From NCBI GenBank assembly GCA_045648145.1, contig JAZRNK010000026.1:1-64000 (forward strand): DNA of 64,000 nt, given 5' to 3'. The translations under genes and the position numbers were made by a program. The notes under the pieces were generated by a model. The model was not told where the DNA came from and searched no databases. It saw only the letters and a program-made list of their open reading frames with translations. The DNA is from UMGS172 sp045648145. Its GTDB lineage: Bacteria; Bacillota; Clostridia; Oscillospirales; Acutalibacteraceae. Below, one piece after another: positions 9,193 to 17,612 of this stretch (its first letter is position 1; every line of letters begins with the position of its first letter).

Positions 9193-9900
9193 GTGAATAT
9201 TTTGAAAAGAGAATTTAAAAATATTGTTATTCTTATAGCCGATACGGCGGAATATGTGCACGTAGAAAAAGCACTTGGTGAAACAATAGTCCGTGACGAT
9301 TTAAACGGATTAATGAGCCATACAGTTAAATTTTCCACAAAAAGCGGAGAGGTTTCACTTCGCACTGTTTGTTTTGGTATCGGCAAGGTTAACGCTGCCG
9401 TTGCCGCCTCATTTGTTTCTAAAGGTTACGATTTAATAATCAATACAGGTCTTTCGGGCGGTTTTGACGGTGTTAAGAAATACGACTTAATGGTTGGCAC
9501 AAAGTTTGTCGAGCACGATTTTGATTTAACGCCTATTGGTTACAAACGCGGTCAAAAACCCGGCGAGGAAATCTTTTCGAATGCCGATGCTGAACTTATA
9601 GAAGACATTACAAATAAATATCCTTTTATTAAAGCCGGTGTTTTTGCTACGGGTGATTGTTTTGTATGCTCTAAAGAACAGCACGACACTATAAATTCCG
9701 AATTTTCACCCATTGCTTGTGATATGGAATCTGCAGTAATTGCAAATATCGCCAACAGATATAATGTTCCTTTTGTGTCGTTAAGAATGGTATCTGACGG
9801 TGCTGACGATGATTCTGCCGAATACTACACAGATACTTTAAACGGTGACCGCGCTGACGGTTGGCTTAACTTAACGATTAATTGGATAAAGTCATTGTGA
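9193..9900 (+). CDS. 5'-methylthioadenosine/S-adenosylhomocysteine nucleosidase family protein
   Basis: 235 residues, starting at GTG. Purine-nucleoside phosphorylase/MTAN fold marks: IINTGLSGGFDG near 75, ATGDCFVCS near 153 and the purine/ribose motif CDMESAVIA near 177 with the catalytic Glu, then VPFVSLRMVSDGAD where the Asp contacts the base. MTAN hydrolyses MTA and SAH after polyamine synthesis or methylation. A futalosine hydrolase or other nucleosidase of the same fold is possible. It is 7 bp before the flippase gene. Confidence 0.8.
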   Translation: MNILKREFKNIVILIADTAEYVHVEKALGETIVRDDLNGLMSHTVKFSTKSGEVSLRTVCFGIGKVNAAVAASFVSKGYDLIINTGLSGGFDGVKKYDLMVGTKFVEHDFDLTPIGYKRGQKPGEEIFSNADAELIEDITNKYPFIKAGVFATGDCFVCSKEQHDTINSEFSPIACDMESAVIANIANRYNVPFVSLRMVSDGADDDSAEYYTDTLNGDRADGWLNLTINWIKSL

Positions 9901-9907
9901 GGTTTTT

Positions 9908-11632
9908 ATGAAAAATAAAACTTTAAACAATTCTGCTTCAGCAAAACATCACGGCTTTTTGCAAGGTTCTTTTATATTAGTAATGGCTACTGCCATAGTT
10001 AAGGTTTTAGGCGCTATTTATAGAATACCGTTAACCCGTTTGCTTGATACTTCGGGTATGGGTTTTTATTCGTCCGCCTATGAGCTTTATCTTCCTATGT
10101 ACTCGATTGCTATGGCAGGTTTGCCTATTGCTATTTCGAAAATTGTAGCTGAGCATATGGCAGCAGGCAGGTACAAGGATGTCAAAAAGACCTTAAGCGT
10201 TGCTATGAAGGTGTTCTTGGTAACAGGCGGTTTCGGTTTTGCTTTAATGGTTGCATTAGCTTTTATTTTAACTAAAACTAATGTGTTTAATATTGGTACT
10301 TTACCGGGAATTTTATGTATAGCCCCTTGTTTGCTGTTTTGTTGTGTAATGTCGGCTTACCGTGGTTATTATGAAGGTCTTCGAAATATGACGCCTACTG
10401 CTGTAAGTCAGGTTTTAGAGGCTGTAGGTAAATTGATTTTCGGTTATGGTCTTGCCCTTGTAATACTTAAAATAACCGGTAACGTTTCTTATGCCGCCGC
10501 AGGGGCTTTGCTTGGTATAACTATCGGAACTGTGTTTAGTGCAGGTTATCTTGTAATTAAGTATAAATTGACCGATAAACACACCTTTACTGCCGATCAG
10601 TTGGCTTCTGCAGCCGTTGCATCAAGCGGTAAGGAAACCTTAAATAAGCTTATTGTTATCGCTATACCTATTGTTTTGGGCTCACTTGTTAATAACGTTA
10701 CAAGCTTAATTGACGTTGCTATGGTACAGAGTCAGCTTGCACGTGCGATTTCAAAGGCCCCCGAATACTTTAACAGTGTATATTCTGAGCTTATAGCGGC
10801 AGAAACCGTAATTAGCCCTGATTTTAATTATATTGTTGATTTACCCAACTCATTATATGGTTGTCATAGAGGTTATGCATTTTCTATCTACAACCTTGTT
10901 CCTGTTTTAACCTCTGTTTTAGGCGTCAGCGCTATTCCTGTTTTGGCGACTGCCTGGACAAAAGGGGATAGAGCAGAGGTTAAATCGAACGTTCAGACAA
11001 TGATTAAAACAACTGCAATTATTGCTATACCTGCAGGCTTTGGTATTATGGCCTTAGCGCCGAATATTTTGAGTCTTTTGTACGACAATAAAAATGCCAT
11101 TGCCATTGCGGCGCCCAACCTTCGTATTTTAGGCTTGTGCGCTATTTTCGCAGGCATTAACGCACCGCTTGTAAATATGCTGCAGGCTATAGGCAGACAG
11201 ATTGTGCCTTTGCGCAATATTGCGGTCGGCGCTGTTTTAAAAATTGTTGTTAATTTCATTTTAGTCGGAACACCTGAAATCAATATTCTTGGTGTACCGA
11301 TAGGCACTACCGTTTGCTATGCTTACATTTGTTTAGCTAACTTTATTTGCTTTGTAAAGTATTCAAAGGTGTTCCCGAATTTAGTTTCTACCGTTATAAA
11401 ACCGCTCGTTTCGGGCGCTTTCTGTGGTGGAACAGCTCTTTTAACGGCTATTTTACTCCAAAAATTAGGTATGTCTAATCTTGTCGTTACGATTGTTTCT
11501 ATCGTGTTAGCTGTCATAATTTATCTGTTAATGGTATCAATTTTGAAAGTTATCACAAAAGATGACGTAATTTCTTTGCCAAAAGGTAAAAAAATTGCAA
11601 AAGTACTTGAAAAATTAAAGGTAATAAGGTAG
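9908..11632 (+). CDS. Lipid II/oligosaccharide flippase, SpoVB/MurJ family
   Basis: 574 residues with about fourteen predicted membrane helices, the MOP-exporter layout. The N-terminal motif KVLGAIYRIPLTRLLDTSGMGFY is the classic start of SpoVB-like proteins (Arg and Gly residues conserved), and PIAISKIVAEH follows. SpoVB and relatives move lipid-linked cell-wall precursors across the membrane; SpoVB acts in spore cortex synthesis. The nearby yabP/yabQ genes favour a sporulation link, but a vegetative MurJ role cannot be excluded. Confidence 0.85.
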   Translation: MKNKTLNNSASAKHHGFLQGSFILVMATAIVKVLGAIYRIPLTRLLDTSGMGFYSSAYELYLPMYSIAMAGLPIAISKIVAEHMAAGRYKDVKKTLSVAMKVFLVTGGFGFALMVALAFILTKTNVFNIGTLPGILCIAPCLLFCCVMSAYRGYYEGLRNMTPTAVSQVLEAVGKLIFGYGLALVILKITGNVSYAAAGALLGITIGTVFSAGYLVIKYKLTDKHTFTADQLASAAVASSGKETLNKLIVIAIPIVLGSLVNNVTSLIDVAMVQSQLARAISKAPEYFNSVYSELIAAETVISPDFNYIVDLPNSLYGCHRGYAFSIYNLVPVLTSVLGVSAIPVLATAWTKGDRAEVKSNVQTMIKTTAIIAIPAGFGIMALAPNILSLLYDNKNAIAIAAPNLRILGLCAIFAGINAPLVNMLQAIGRQIVPLRNIAVGAVLKIVVNFILVGTPEINILGVPIGTTVCYAYICLANFICFVKYSKVFPNLVSTVIKPLVSGAFCGGTALLTAILLQKLGMSNLVVTIVSIVLAVIIYLLMVSILKVITKDDVISLPKGKKIAKVLEKLKVIR

Positions 11633-11703
11633 AATGTTCTTGTAGGTGCGATTGCGCCTATCAACAATATGTTGTGGATTTCTCTTTTTACTGAGGCGTG
11701 ACA

Positions 11704-12504
11704 ATGTTATCTAAAAACAATTATGTAAAAGATAAATACGGGTTTTCCGATTTAATTGATATTCTTAATATTTTAAGACAACCCGACGGTTGCCCTTGGG
11801 ACAGAGAACAAACTCATAAATCTATCCGTAACGACCTTTTGGAAGAGGCGTATGAAACGGCCGATGCTATCGATACTGACGACAGTACTGCCCTTTGCGA
11901 AGAGCTTGGCGATTTACTGTTACAGGTAGTTTTCCATTCTGATATTGCAAAGGAAAATGGCGAGTTTGATATTACCGATGTAACTGACGGTATTTGTAAA
12001 AAACTTATTTTGCGTCATCCGCACGTTTTCGGGAACGTTAAGGCAGATACCTCTGCCCAAGTCCTTGAGAATTGGGATGCAATTAAGCGTGTTGAAAAAA
12101 GTCAGTCAACCTATACCGATACTTTAACCAGTGTACCAAAAGCGTTTCCTGCACTAATGAGAGCTGCTAAGGTACAAAAAAGAGCTGCTAAAGCCGGTTT
12201 TGATTGGGATAATATTGATGATGCTTTCAAAAAAATCCCCGAAGAAGCCTCTGAGTTAAAGACGGCTATCAATAACGGTGACAATGCTTTAATTGATGAA
12301 GAGTTTGGCGATTTACTTTTTGCCGCTGTTAATGTATCACGTTTTTGCGGTGTTAATGCAGAGGAGTCGTTAGCCAAAGCAACCGATAAATTTATCACTC
12401 GTTTTAAAAAAGTCGAAGATGTAGTTATAGCTATGGGCAAGGATGTGAAGGATTGCTCACTTAATGAGTTAGATGCTATTTGGGACGAAATTAAACATAA
12501 ATAG
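11704..12504 (+). CDS. mazG: Nucleoside triphosphate pyrophosphohydrolase MazG
   Basis: 266 residues from the ATG at 11704 (GAGGCG ribosome site; an in-frame GTG at 11698 overlaps that site). Two MazG repeats are visible: first CPWDREQTHKSIRNDLLEEA...EELGDLLLQVVFH, second EEFGDLLFAAVN. The acidic EExxE and EExGD motifs bind Mg2+. MazG hydrolyses non-canonical NTPs to monophosphate and pyrophosphate and can lower ppGpp. The mazG-hup-rqcP-yabP-yabQ-divIC-yabR order is the well-known Bacillus/Clostridium yab cluster. Confidence 0.93.
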   Translation: MLSKNNYVKDKYGFSDLIDILNILRQPDGCPWDREQTHKSIRNDLLEEAYETADAIDTDDSTALCEELGDLLLQVVFHSDIAKENGEFDITDVTDGICKKLILRHPHVFGNVKADTSAQVLENWDAIKRVEKSQSTYTDTLTSVPKAFPALMRAAKVQKRAAKAGFDWDNIDDAFKKIPEEASELKTAINNGDNALIDEEFGDLLFAAVNVSRFCGVNAEESLAKATDKFITRFKKVEDVVIAMGKDVKDCSLNELDAIWDEIKHK

Positions 12505-12565
12505 TAGGATGTGTCAAATTCAGGTTTTTACCTGTTTGAATATTAAAACTTAGGAGGAAATTTTC

Positions 12566-12841
12566 ATGAACAAGACAGAATTTGTTGCAGCAGTTGCCGA
12601 GAAGGCAGGTTTAAGCAAAAAGGATGCCGATAAAGCAGTAGCAGCTTTTATTGAGACTGTTACCGATGCTCTTAAGGCAGGCGAGAAGGTTCAGTTTGTT
12701 GGTTTTGGTACTTTCGAGGTACGTCAGCGTCCTGAAAGAACCGGTAGAAATCCTCAGACAAAGCAGACAATCAAAATTGCAGCATGCAAAGCTCCCGCTT
12801 TCAAAGCTGGTAACGCTCTTAAAGCTGAAGTTAATAAATAA
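12566..12841 (+). CDS. hup: DNA-binding protein HU
   Basis: 91 residues: MNKTEFVAAVAEKAGLSKKDAD helix, FVGFGTFEV turn, and the DNA-gripping arm RPERTGRNPQTKQTIKI with the Pro that intercalates. HU is a homodimeric nucleoid protein that bends DNA. It has a strong AGGAGG ribosome site and is followed directly by a terminator, as expected for a highly expressed gene inside the yab cluster. Confidence 0.97.
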   Translation: MNKTEFVAAVAEKAGLSKKDADKAVAAFIETVTDALKAGEKVQFVGFGTFEVRQRPERTGRNPQTKQTIKIAACKAPAFKAGNALKAEVNK

Positions 12842-12851
12842 TTTGTCTGAT

Positions 12852-12883
12852 AAAGACCGCTTAGTTTTAAGCGGTCTTTAGTT
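12852..12883 (+). terminator. Intrinsic terminator after hup
   Basis: AAAGACCGCTTA and TAAGCGGTCTTT form a 12-bp stem with a short loop, followed by AGTTTT. rqcP starts 14 bases beyond it, so part of the transcripts must read through. Confidence 0.8.
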
Positions 12884-12896
12884 TTAAAGGTGTATT

Positions 12897-13139
12897 ATGA
12901 GGTTAGATAAATATTTAAAAGTATCAAGAATTATAAAAAGAAGAACCGTTGCCAATGAGGCCTGCGATGCAGGACGTGTGCTTGTAAACGGTAAGGTCGC
13001 AAGAGCGTCTTATGACGTTAAAATCAATGATGTTTTAGAAATTGCTTTCGGAACAAAAACAGTTAAAGCTCAGGTTTTAGACGTTGCTGAAACCGTCAGA
13101 AAAGAGTCGGCAGCATTAATGTATAAAATTATTGATTAG
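12897..13139 (+). CDS. rqcP: RNA-binding S4 domain protein RqcP (YabO)
   Basis: 80 residues, essentially one S4 RNA-binding domain: MRLDKYLKVSRIIKRRTVANE and AGRVLVNGKVARASYDVK. RqcP helps RqcH add alanine tails to nascent chains on split 50S subunits during ribosome quality control. Length and context between hup and yabP match the family. The other tRNA/ribosome rescue factors in this window are SmpB and tmRNA. Confidence 0.9.
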   Translation: MRLDKYLKVSRIIKRRTVANEACDAGRVLVNGKVARASYDVKINDVLEIAFGTKTVKAQVLDVAETVRKESAALMYKIID

Positions 13140-13201
13140 TAATTTAACTTTTTTCACGCTCATATAAATTAAGTGTATTATTTTTCTAAAGGGTGTTTTA
13201 T

Positions 13202-13477
13202 ATGGGCGAACAAAATAAGGTAGTATCCAACCACTGTATCTACATAGATAATCGTTCAAAGCTGACCGTTTCAGGCGTATGCGACGTTGACAGCTTTGAT
13301 GAACAGACCGTTGTTCTAAAAACCGTTATGGGTGAGCTGACCGTTAAGGGCGAAAGCCTTAAGGTAAACAGTTTTGCAGTAGAAACCGGAAATTTAACTG
13401 TTGAGGGCAATATTATTGCTTTTGCCTACACAAGCCAACCTCAAAAGAAAAACGTGTTAAATAGGTTGTTCGGTTAA
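13202..13477 (+). CDS. yabP: Sporulation protein YabP
   Basis: 91 residues from ATG 13202 (AAAGGGTG upstream; the in-frame GTG at 13193 lies inside it). The YabP/YqfC fold is recognised by ISNH-like NHCIYIDNRSKLTVSGVCDVDSFDEQ, then GELTVKGESLKVNSFAVETGNL. YabP and YabQ are mother-cell proteins needed for spore cortex formation. The stop overlaps the yabQ start (TAATG), so the pair is translationally coupled. Confidence 0.9.
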   Translation: MGEQNKVVSNHCIYIDNRSKLTVSGVCDVDSFDEQTVVLKTVMGELTVKGESLKVNSFAVETGNLTVEGNIIAFAYTSQPQKKNVLNRLFG

Positions 13478-13974
13478 TGGGATATATTGATGTTAATTTT
13501 CAAATAGTAACCTTTTTACTGTCAATATCTTTAGGTGTTGTACTTTGCCTTTTCTATGATATTGTCAGGGTGATGCACAAATTGTTCGCCAAAGGTTTTT
13601 TCGAAGTGTTTATTATTGATTTATTGTTTTGGGTTTTAGCGTCTTTTTTAACCTTTTGTTTTCTTATAATAAGATGTCAGGGAACAGTAAGGGGTTACGT
13701 GCTTTTTGGTGCTTTAATCGGTTTTATCGCAGTAAGATTAACAATTTCGAAGATTTTTTTAATTGTTTTTGAAAAATTTTATTGTTTTTCAAGAAAAATA
13801 ATCAACTTATTCGTATTGCTTTTCAAGTTTTTAGTATCGCCATTATGTAAAATAGTTAAAAAAATACAAATACTTACTAAAAAAGTCTTGCAAGATAAAG
13901 TGATACTGTTGTATAATCATTTTAAATTAATAATTGTAAACGTAAGGAGAAGTAAGAATGGCTGTTCAGACTAA
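13477..13974 (+). CDS. yabQ: Spore cortex biosynthesis protein YabQ
   Basis: 165 residues: four hydrophobic segments in the first 110 residues (FLLSISLGVVLCLFYDIVRV is the family opening), then a basic tail. YabQ is a membrane protein of the outer forespore membrane required for cortex assembly. Function here rests on the arrangement after yabP and before divIC, typical of endospore formers. It overlaps the next gene by 17 bases. Confidence 0.85.
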   Translation: MGYIDVNFQIVTFLLSISLGVVLCLFYDIVRVMHKLFAKGFFEVFIIDLLFWVLASFLTFCFLIIRCQGTVRGYVLFGALIGFIAVRLTISKIFLIVFEKFYCFSRKIINLFVLLFKFLVSPLCKIVKKIQILTKKVLQDKVILLYNHFKLIIVNVRRSKNGCSD

Positions 13975-14248
13975 CAAGCGCGGCAGTATAATAATACGTG
14001 TTGTACTTTTACTGTTTGCTGTTTGGATGATCTACTATTTAGGCTCACTTATAAAAGATTATAATTCATTACAGTCTGAGCTTGCGGCTACCATTGCCAG
14101 ACGTGATGAGCTTACTCTTGAAGTTGCCGAAAAAGCCAAGCTTCTCGAAACCGGTAACGATGCCGATTTTATTGAAAAAGCTGCCCGTGAGAAATTAGGC
14201 TTTGTTTATTCTAACGAGCACGTTTATATCGACATTTCCGGCGAATAG
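13958..14248 (+). CDS. Septum formation initiator, DivIC/FtsL-like
   Basis: 96 residues: one N-terminal membrane helix (residues about 12-32), then a coiled coil (LQSELAATIARRDELTLEVAEKAK region) and the terminal REKLGFVYSNEHVYIDI, where the R-x-K-L-G-hydrophobic motif marks DivIC/FtsB. It links with FtsL and the divisome at mid-cell. It sits directly after yabQ as in Bacillus. Confidence 0.87.
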   Translation: MAVQTNKRGSIIIRVVLLLFAVWMIYYLGSLIKDYNSLQSELAATIARRDELTLEVAEKAKLLETGNDADFIEKAAREKLGFVYSNEHVYIDISGE

Positions 14249-14290
14249 CATTTATAATTTTAAAAGGTTTTTGGGGGATAGGACTTTCTT

Positions 14291-14758
14291 ATGCAAATTG
14301 AAGTTGGACAGATTGTTGAAGGTAAAGTAACAGGAATTACAAGCTTTGGTGTTTTTGTTGATTTAGGTGACGGAAAATCCGGTCTTGTACATATTTCCGA
14401 AATAGCTCAGACCTATGTTAACGATGTCAGAGAGCACGTTAAAGAGAACGACGTTGTTAAAATGAAGGTTCTCACCGTTTCTGATGACGGAAAGATTAGT
14501 TTAAGTATCAAAAAAGCGATGGAAACAGAGCAACCTGCACAGCGTAAGCCTAAATTTAACGGTCAACGCTCGGTAAGACCTCCTAAAAATGATTTTGATC
14601 CGTCAACTCCTGCACCCGTTTGGATGCCGAAAAAGAGTGAGTCTGCTTCTTTTGAGGATATGATGGCAAAATTCAAACAAACAAGTGATGAAAAGTTCTC
14701 GGACCTTAAAAGGAAAAATCCTGATACAAGACGTCCTAAAAGAGCAACTATGAAATAA
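14291..14758 (+). CDS. S1 RNA-binding domain protein (YabR-like)
   Basis: 155 residues. One S1 domain fills residues 1-75: VGQIVEGKVTGITSFGVFVD, GKSGLVHISEIA, VKVxxDDGKISLSIKK. The rest is a basic, disordered tail. Short S1 proteins of this type (YabR, general stress protein 13) bind RNA or the ribosome. It is the last gene of the yab cluster, closed by a terminator. Confidence 0.87.
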   Translation: MQIEVGQIVEGKVTGITSFGVFVDLGDGKSGLVHISEIAQTYVNDVREHVKENDVVKMKVLTVSDDGKISLSIKKAMETEQPAQRKPKFNGQRSVRPPKNDFDPSTPAPVWMPKKSESASFEDMMAKFKQTSDEKFSDLKRKNPDTRRPKRATMK

Positions 14759-14763
14759 ATATT

Positions 14764-14789
14764 CGGCAGACTTTTTAGTCTGCCGTTTT
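14764..14789 (+). terminator. Intrinsic terminator after the S1-domain gene
   Basis: CGGCAGACT-TTTT-AGTCTGCCG followed by TTTTG. This is a perfect 9-bp stem that closes the yab cluster. The fumarase alpha gene starts 13 bases later, so read-through or a promoter inside the hairpin is needed for it. Confidence 0.8.
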
Positions 14790-14802
14790 GTTTGGAGAAA
14801 AT

Positions 14803-15648
14803 ATGAAAACTATTGACGTGTCTAAAATTGAGACTGCGGTCGCAGATTTGTGCATTAAAGCAAATAAGACGTTGCCTTGTAGCCTTGTTGATTGCTTAAA
14901 GAACTCAGTTAATACCGAAACCTTTGAGCTTGGCAAGGATATTTTGTCTGATATATGCATCAATATCACAGCAGCAAATGAGCTTGATATTCCTATTTGT
15001 CAGGATACAGGTATGGCAGTTGTGTTTATTGAGTTAGGTCAGGACGTTCACCTTGTTGGCGGCTCTCTTGAAACTGCTATTAATAACGGTGTCAAAATCG
15101 GTTACGAAAAGGGATTGTTGCGCAAATCTGTTGTTACTGATCCTCTTAATCGAGTTAATACTAACGATAATACACCGGCAATCATTCACACAAGGATTGT
15201 TGACGGTGATACGATTAAGTTGACTGTTGCTCCAAAAGGCTTTGGTAGCGAAAATATGAGCGAAATTAAGATGCTTACTCCTGCCGCAGGTAAAGACGGT
15301 GTTATAAAGGCGGTGCTTGACATTGTCAAAAATGCAGGTAGCAATCCTTGTCCGCCTATGGTTATAGGTGTTGGCATTGGCGGTGATTTTGAACAGGCCG
15401 CTTTACTTTCAAAAGTTGCATTATGTCGTGATTTAAACGTTAAAAATGAAAATCCTTATTATGCGGCACTCGAGAGTGAGCTTTTAACACTTATTAACGA
15501 AACTAATATCGGTCCTCAAGGCTTTGGCGGTATAACTACCGCTTTAGGTGTGAACATAGAATATGCACCCACGCATATTGCAGGTTTGCCGGTTGCTGTA
15601 AATATTGGTTGCCACGTGACTCGTCACGAATCCGTTATTATTGATTAG
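14803..15648 (+). CDS. fumA: Fumarate hydratase class I, alpha subunit
   Basis: 281 residues from ATG 14803 (TTTGGAGAAAAT upstream). Family features: CQDTGMAVVF near residue 65 with the cluster Cys, NTNDNTPAIIH, PKGFGSENMS, GIGGDFEQAA, and NIGCHVTRHE near the end. This is the N-terminal half of oxygen-sensitive [4Fe-4S] fumarases, which convert fumarate to malate. In most Clostridia the beta subunit gene follows at once; here it does not, but lies 40 kb away at 55830. Confidence 0.92.
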   Translation: MKTIDVSKIETAVADLCIKANKTLPCSLVDCLKNSVNTETFELGKDILSDICINITAANELDIPICQDTGMAVVFIELGQDVHLVGGSLETAINNGVKIGYEKGLLRKSVVTDPLNRVNTNDNTPAIIHTRIVDGDTIKLTVAPKGFGSENMSEIKMLTPAAGKDGVIKAVLDIVKNAGSNPCPPMVIGVGIGGDFEQAALLSKVALCRDLNVKNENPYYAALESELLTLINETNIGPQGFGGITTALGVNIEYAPTHIAGLPVAVNIGCHVTRHESVIID

Positions 15649-15659
15649 CAGGTGAAAAG

Positions 15660-16778
15660 ATGTCAAAATATTTATTAGTTGCCCCTTGTCTTTTTGGAGT
15701 TGAAGGCATTTTAGCCGACGAGTTAAGAAGATTAGGCGCAGAAAATGTTAACGCAGAAAACGGACGTGTTTTATTTAGTGGCGATGATTATATGGTTGCG
15801 CGCGCTAACATTAATTCACGTTTCGCTGAAAGGATTTTAATCGTTCTCGGTCAATTCAAAGCTACATCATTTACTGAATTATTTGATAACGTAAAGGTTT
15901 TACCTCTAGAGGAATTTATCTCTAAAGAGGATGCTTTTCCTGTTAAGGGATGGAGCTTAAATTCACAGCTACACAGTATTCCTGATTGTCAGTCAATTAT
16001 TAAAAAAGCTATTGTTGAGCGCTTAAAAACAACCTATAAAACCGACTGGTTTAATGAAACGGGTCCTGTTCATCAAATACAGTTTTCGATTTTGAAAGAT
16101 AACGTAACTATTATGCTTGATACCTCTGGTCACGGACTGCACAAAAGAGGATATAGAGCCAATTCAAATGCCGCACCTATAAAAGAAACCTTGGCGGCTG
16201 CCATGTGTGATATTGCTCGTATTTATCCGGACACTAAAATTTACGATCCTTTTTGCGGTAGCGGTACGATATTGATTGAAGCAGCTTTAATGGCTAAAAA
16301 ACAAGCCCCCGGATTAAGACAAGCCTTTGCTGCAGAAAGATTCGGGTTTGTTGATAAAAACGCTTGGCGCGACGAGAGAAACGCAGCTATGGAACGCATT
16401 TTACCTAATATCGAATTTGAGGCTCATGGCTTTGATATCGACCCAGAAGCAGTTAAATTAACACTTGAAAACGCCAAAAAAGCAGGTGTCGAAAAATACG
16501 TTAAGGCAACAGTAGCCGATGTTAAAGATTTTAAATTACCTGAAGGCAGGACGCTTGTTATAACCAACCCACCTTATGGTGAGAGGTTGTTAGATATTCG
16601 TGCTGCAGAAGGGCTTTATAAAACGATGGGTGAGGTCTTTGTTAAAGAAAAAGGTAAGAAATATTACGTAATAAGCCCACACGACGAATTCGAAAAGTTT
16701 TACGGTACCCTTGCTGATAAAAAGCGAAAGCTTTACAACGGAATGATTAAGTGTAATTTGAATATGTATTTTAAATAA
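15660..16778 (+). CDS. THUMP-domain class I SAM-dependent RNA methyltransferase (RlmL N-domain/YpsC type)
   Basis: 372 residues. An N-terminal ferredoxin-like plus THUMP region (to about 150) is followed by a Rossmann methyltransferase with DPFCGSGTILIEAA near 197 (SAM loop), GFDIDPEAV near 257 and the catalytic TNPPYGER near 302. The NPPY motif means base-amino methylation, in this family m2G of 23S rRNA or of tRNA. It lies 11 bases after the fumarase gene. Confidence 0.88.
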   Translation: MSKYLLVAPCLFGVEGILADELRRLGAENVNAENGRVLFSGDDYMVARANINSRFAERILIVLGQFKATSFTELFDNVKVLPLEEFISKEDAFPVKGWSLNSQLHSIPDCQSIIKKAIVERLKTTYKTDWFNETGPVHQIQFSILKDNVTIMLDTSGHGLHKRGYRANSNAAPIKETLAAAMCDIARIYPDTKIYDPFCGSGTILIEAALMAKKQAPGLRQAFAAERFGFVDKNAWRDERNAAMERILPNIEFEAHGFDIDPEAVKLTLENAKKAGVEKYVKATVADVKDFKLPEGRTLVITNPPYGERLLDIRAAEGLYKTMGEVFVKEKGKKYYVISPHDEFEKFYGTLADKKRKLYNGMIKCNLNMYFK

Positions 16779-16793
16779 TAGGAGGCAATATTT

Positions 16794-17576
16794 ATGGATA
16801 TGGGAATGTTTTTACCGGTTGAAAATGAAAAACCGCTTGACAGAATAGCTATTAACGGTGGCTATTGCGGTATTTTCAGAACGATAGCCTGTGTTGGTGA
16901 CAGCTTATCATCGGGTGAGTTTGAGTCAATTAAAGAAGACGGCACACACGGCTATCACGACCATTTTGAGTATTCCTGGGGTCAGTATATCGCCCGTATG
17001 TGCGGAAGTAAGGTTTTAAACTTCTCGCGTGGCGGTATGACAGCAAAGGAATATTGCAACTCTTTTGCTGATGCTAAAGATTTTTGGAACCCCGACAAAA
17101 AATGTCAGGCTTATATTATTGCACTCGGCGTTAACGATTTTTATTGGCAAAAGCACGAAGTTGGTTCGATTGATGATATTGATTTGAATGATTATAACAA
17201 CAACAAGCAGACAATTTACGGCAATTATGCAAAAATTATTCAGAGATATAAAGAAATTCAACCCGATGCAAAGTTTTTTCTGATGACCGTTGCCGACGAA
17301 TACGAGGACAATCCTGAGTTGCGTGAAAAGGTACTTCAGCAGGTACAGATGATTTATGACCTTAATAAAGTTTTCTCTAACACCTATGTTATTGATTTGT
17401 TTAAATATGCTCCTAAATATGACGATGCGTTCAAAAAAGAGTTCTATCTACTTGGTCATATGAATCCTTGCGGATATGTGTTTACTGCTAATATTGTTGC
17501 TTCTTACATTGACTATATTATTCGCCACAATATGCAAGATTTTAAGGTAGTTGGTTTTATGCCTACCGAATTATAA
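16794..17576 (+). CDS. SGNH/GDSL-family hydrolase
   Basis: 260 residues. Block I ACVGDSLSSGEFES near residue 30 with the nucleophile Ser, block II around SRGGMTAKEY, block III ALGVNDFYW near 106, and a final LLGHMNPCGY with the His. There is no signal peptide or membrane helix, so it is cytoplasmic. Family members deacetylate sugars or hydrolyse lipids; the exact ester is unknown. It ends at a bidirectional terminator shared with the convergent phosphoglucomutase. Confidence 0.8.
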   Translation: MDMGMFLPVENEKPLDRIAINGGYCGIFRTIACVGDSLSSGEFESIKEDGTHGYHDHFEYSWGQYIARMCGSKVLNFSRGGMTAKEYCNSFADAKDFWNPDKKCQAYIIALGVNDFYWQKHEVGSIDDIDLNDYNNNKQTIYGNYAKIIQRYKEIQPDAKFFLMTVADEYEDNPELREKVLQQVQMIYDLNKVFSNTYVIDLFKYAPKYDDAFKKEFYLLGHMNPCGYVFTANIVASYIDYIIRHNMQDFKVVGFMPTEL

Positions 17577-17579
17577 AAT

Positions 17580-17610
17580 TAACCCCTCTGCAGTAAAGCA
17601 GAGGGGTTTT
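17580..17610. terminator. Bidirectional terminator between convergent genes
   Basis: AACCCCTCTGC and GCAGAGGGGTT form an 11-bp stem with a 6-base loop, with a T-run on the plus side and AT-rich sequence on the minus side. It serves the SGNH hydrolase gene and the convergent phosphoglucomutase gene. Confidence 0.85.
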
Positions 17611-17612
17611 AA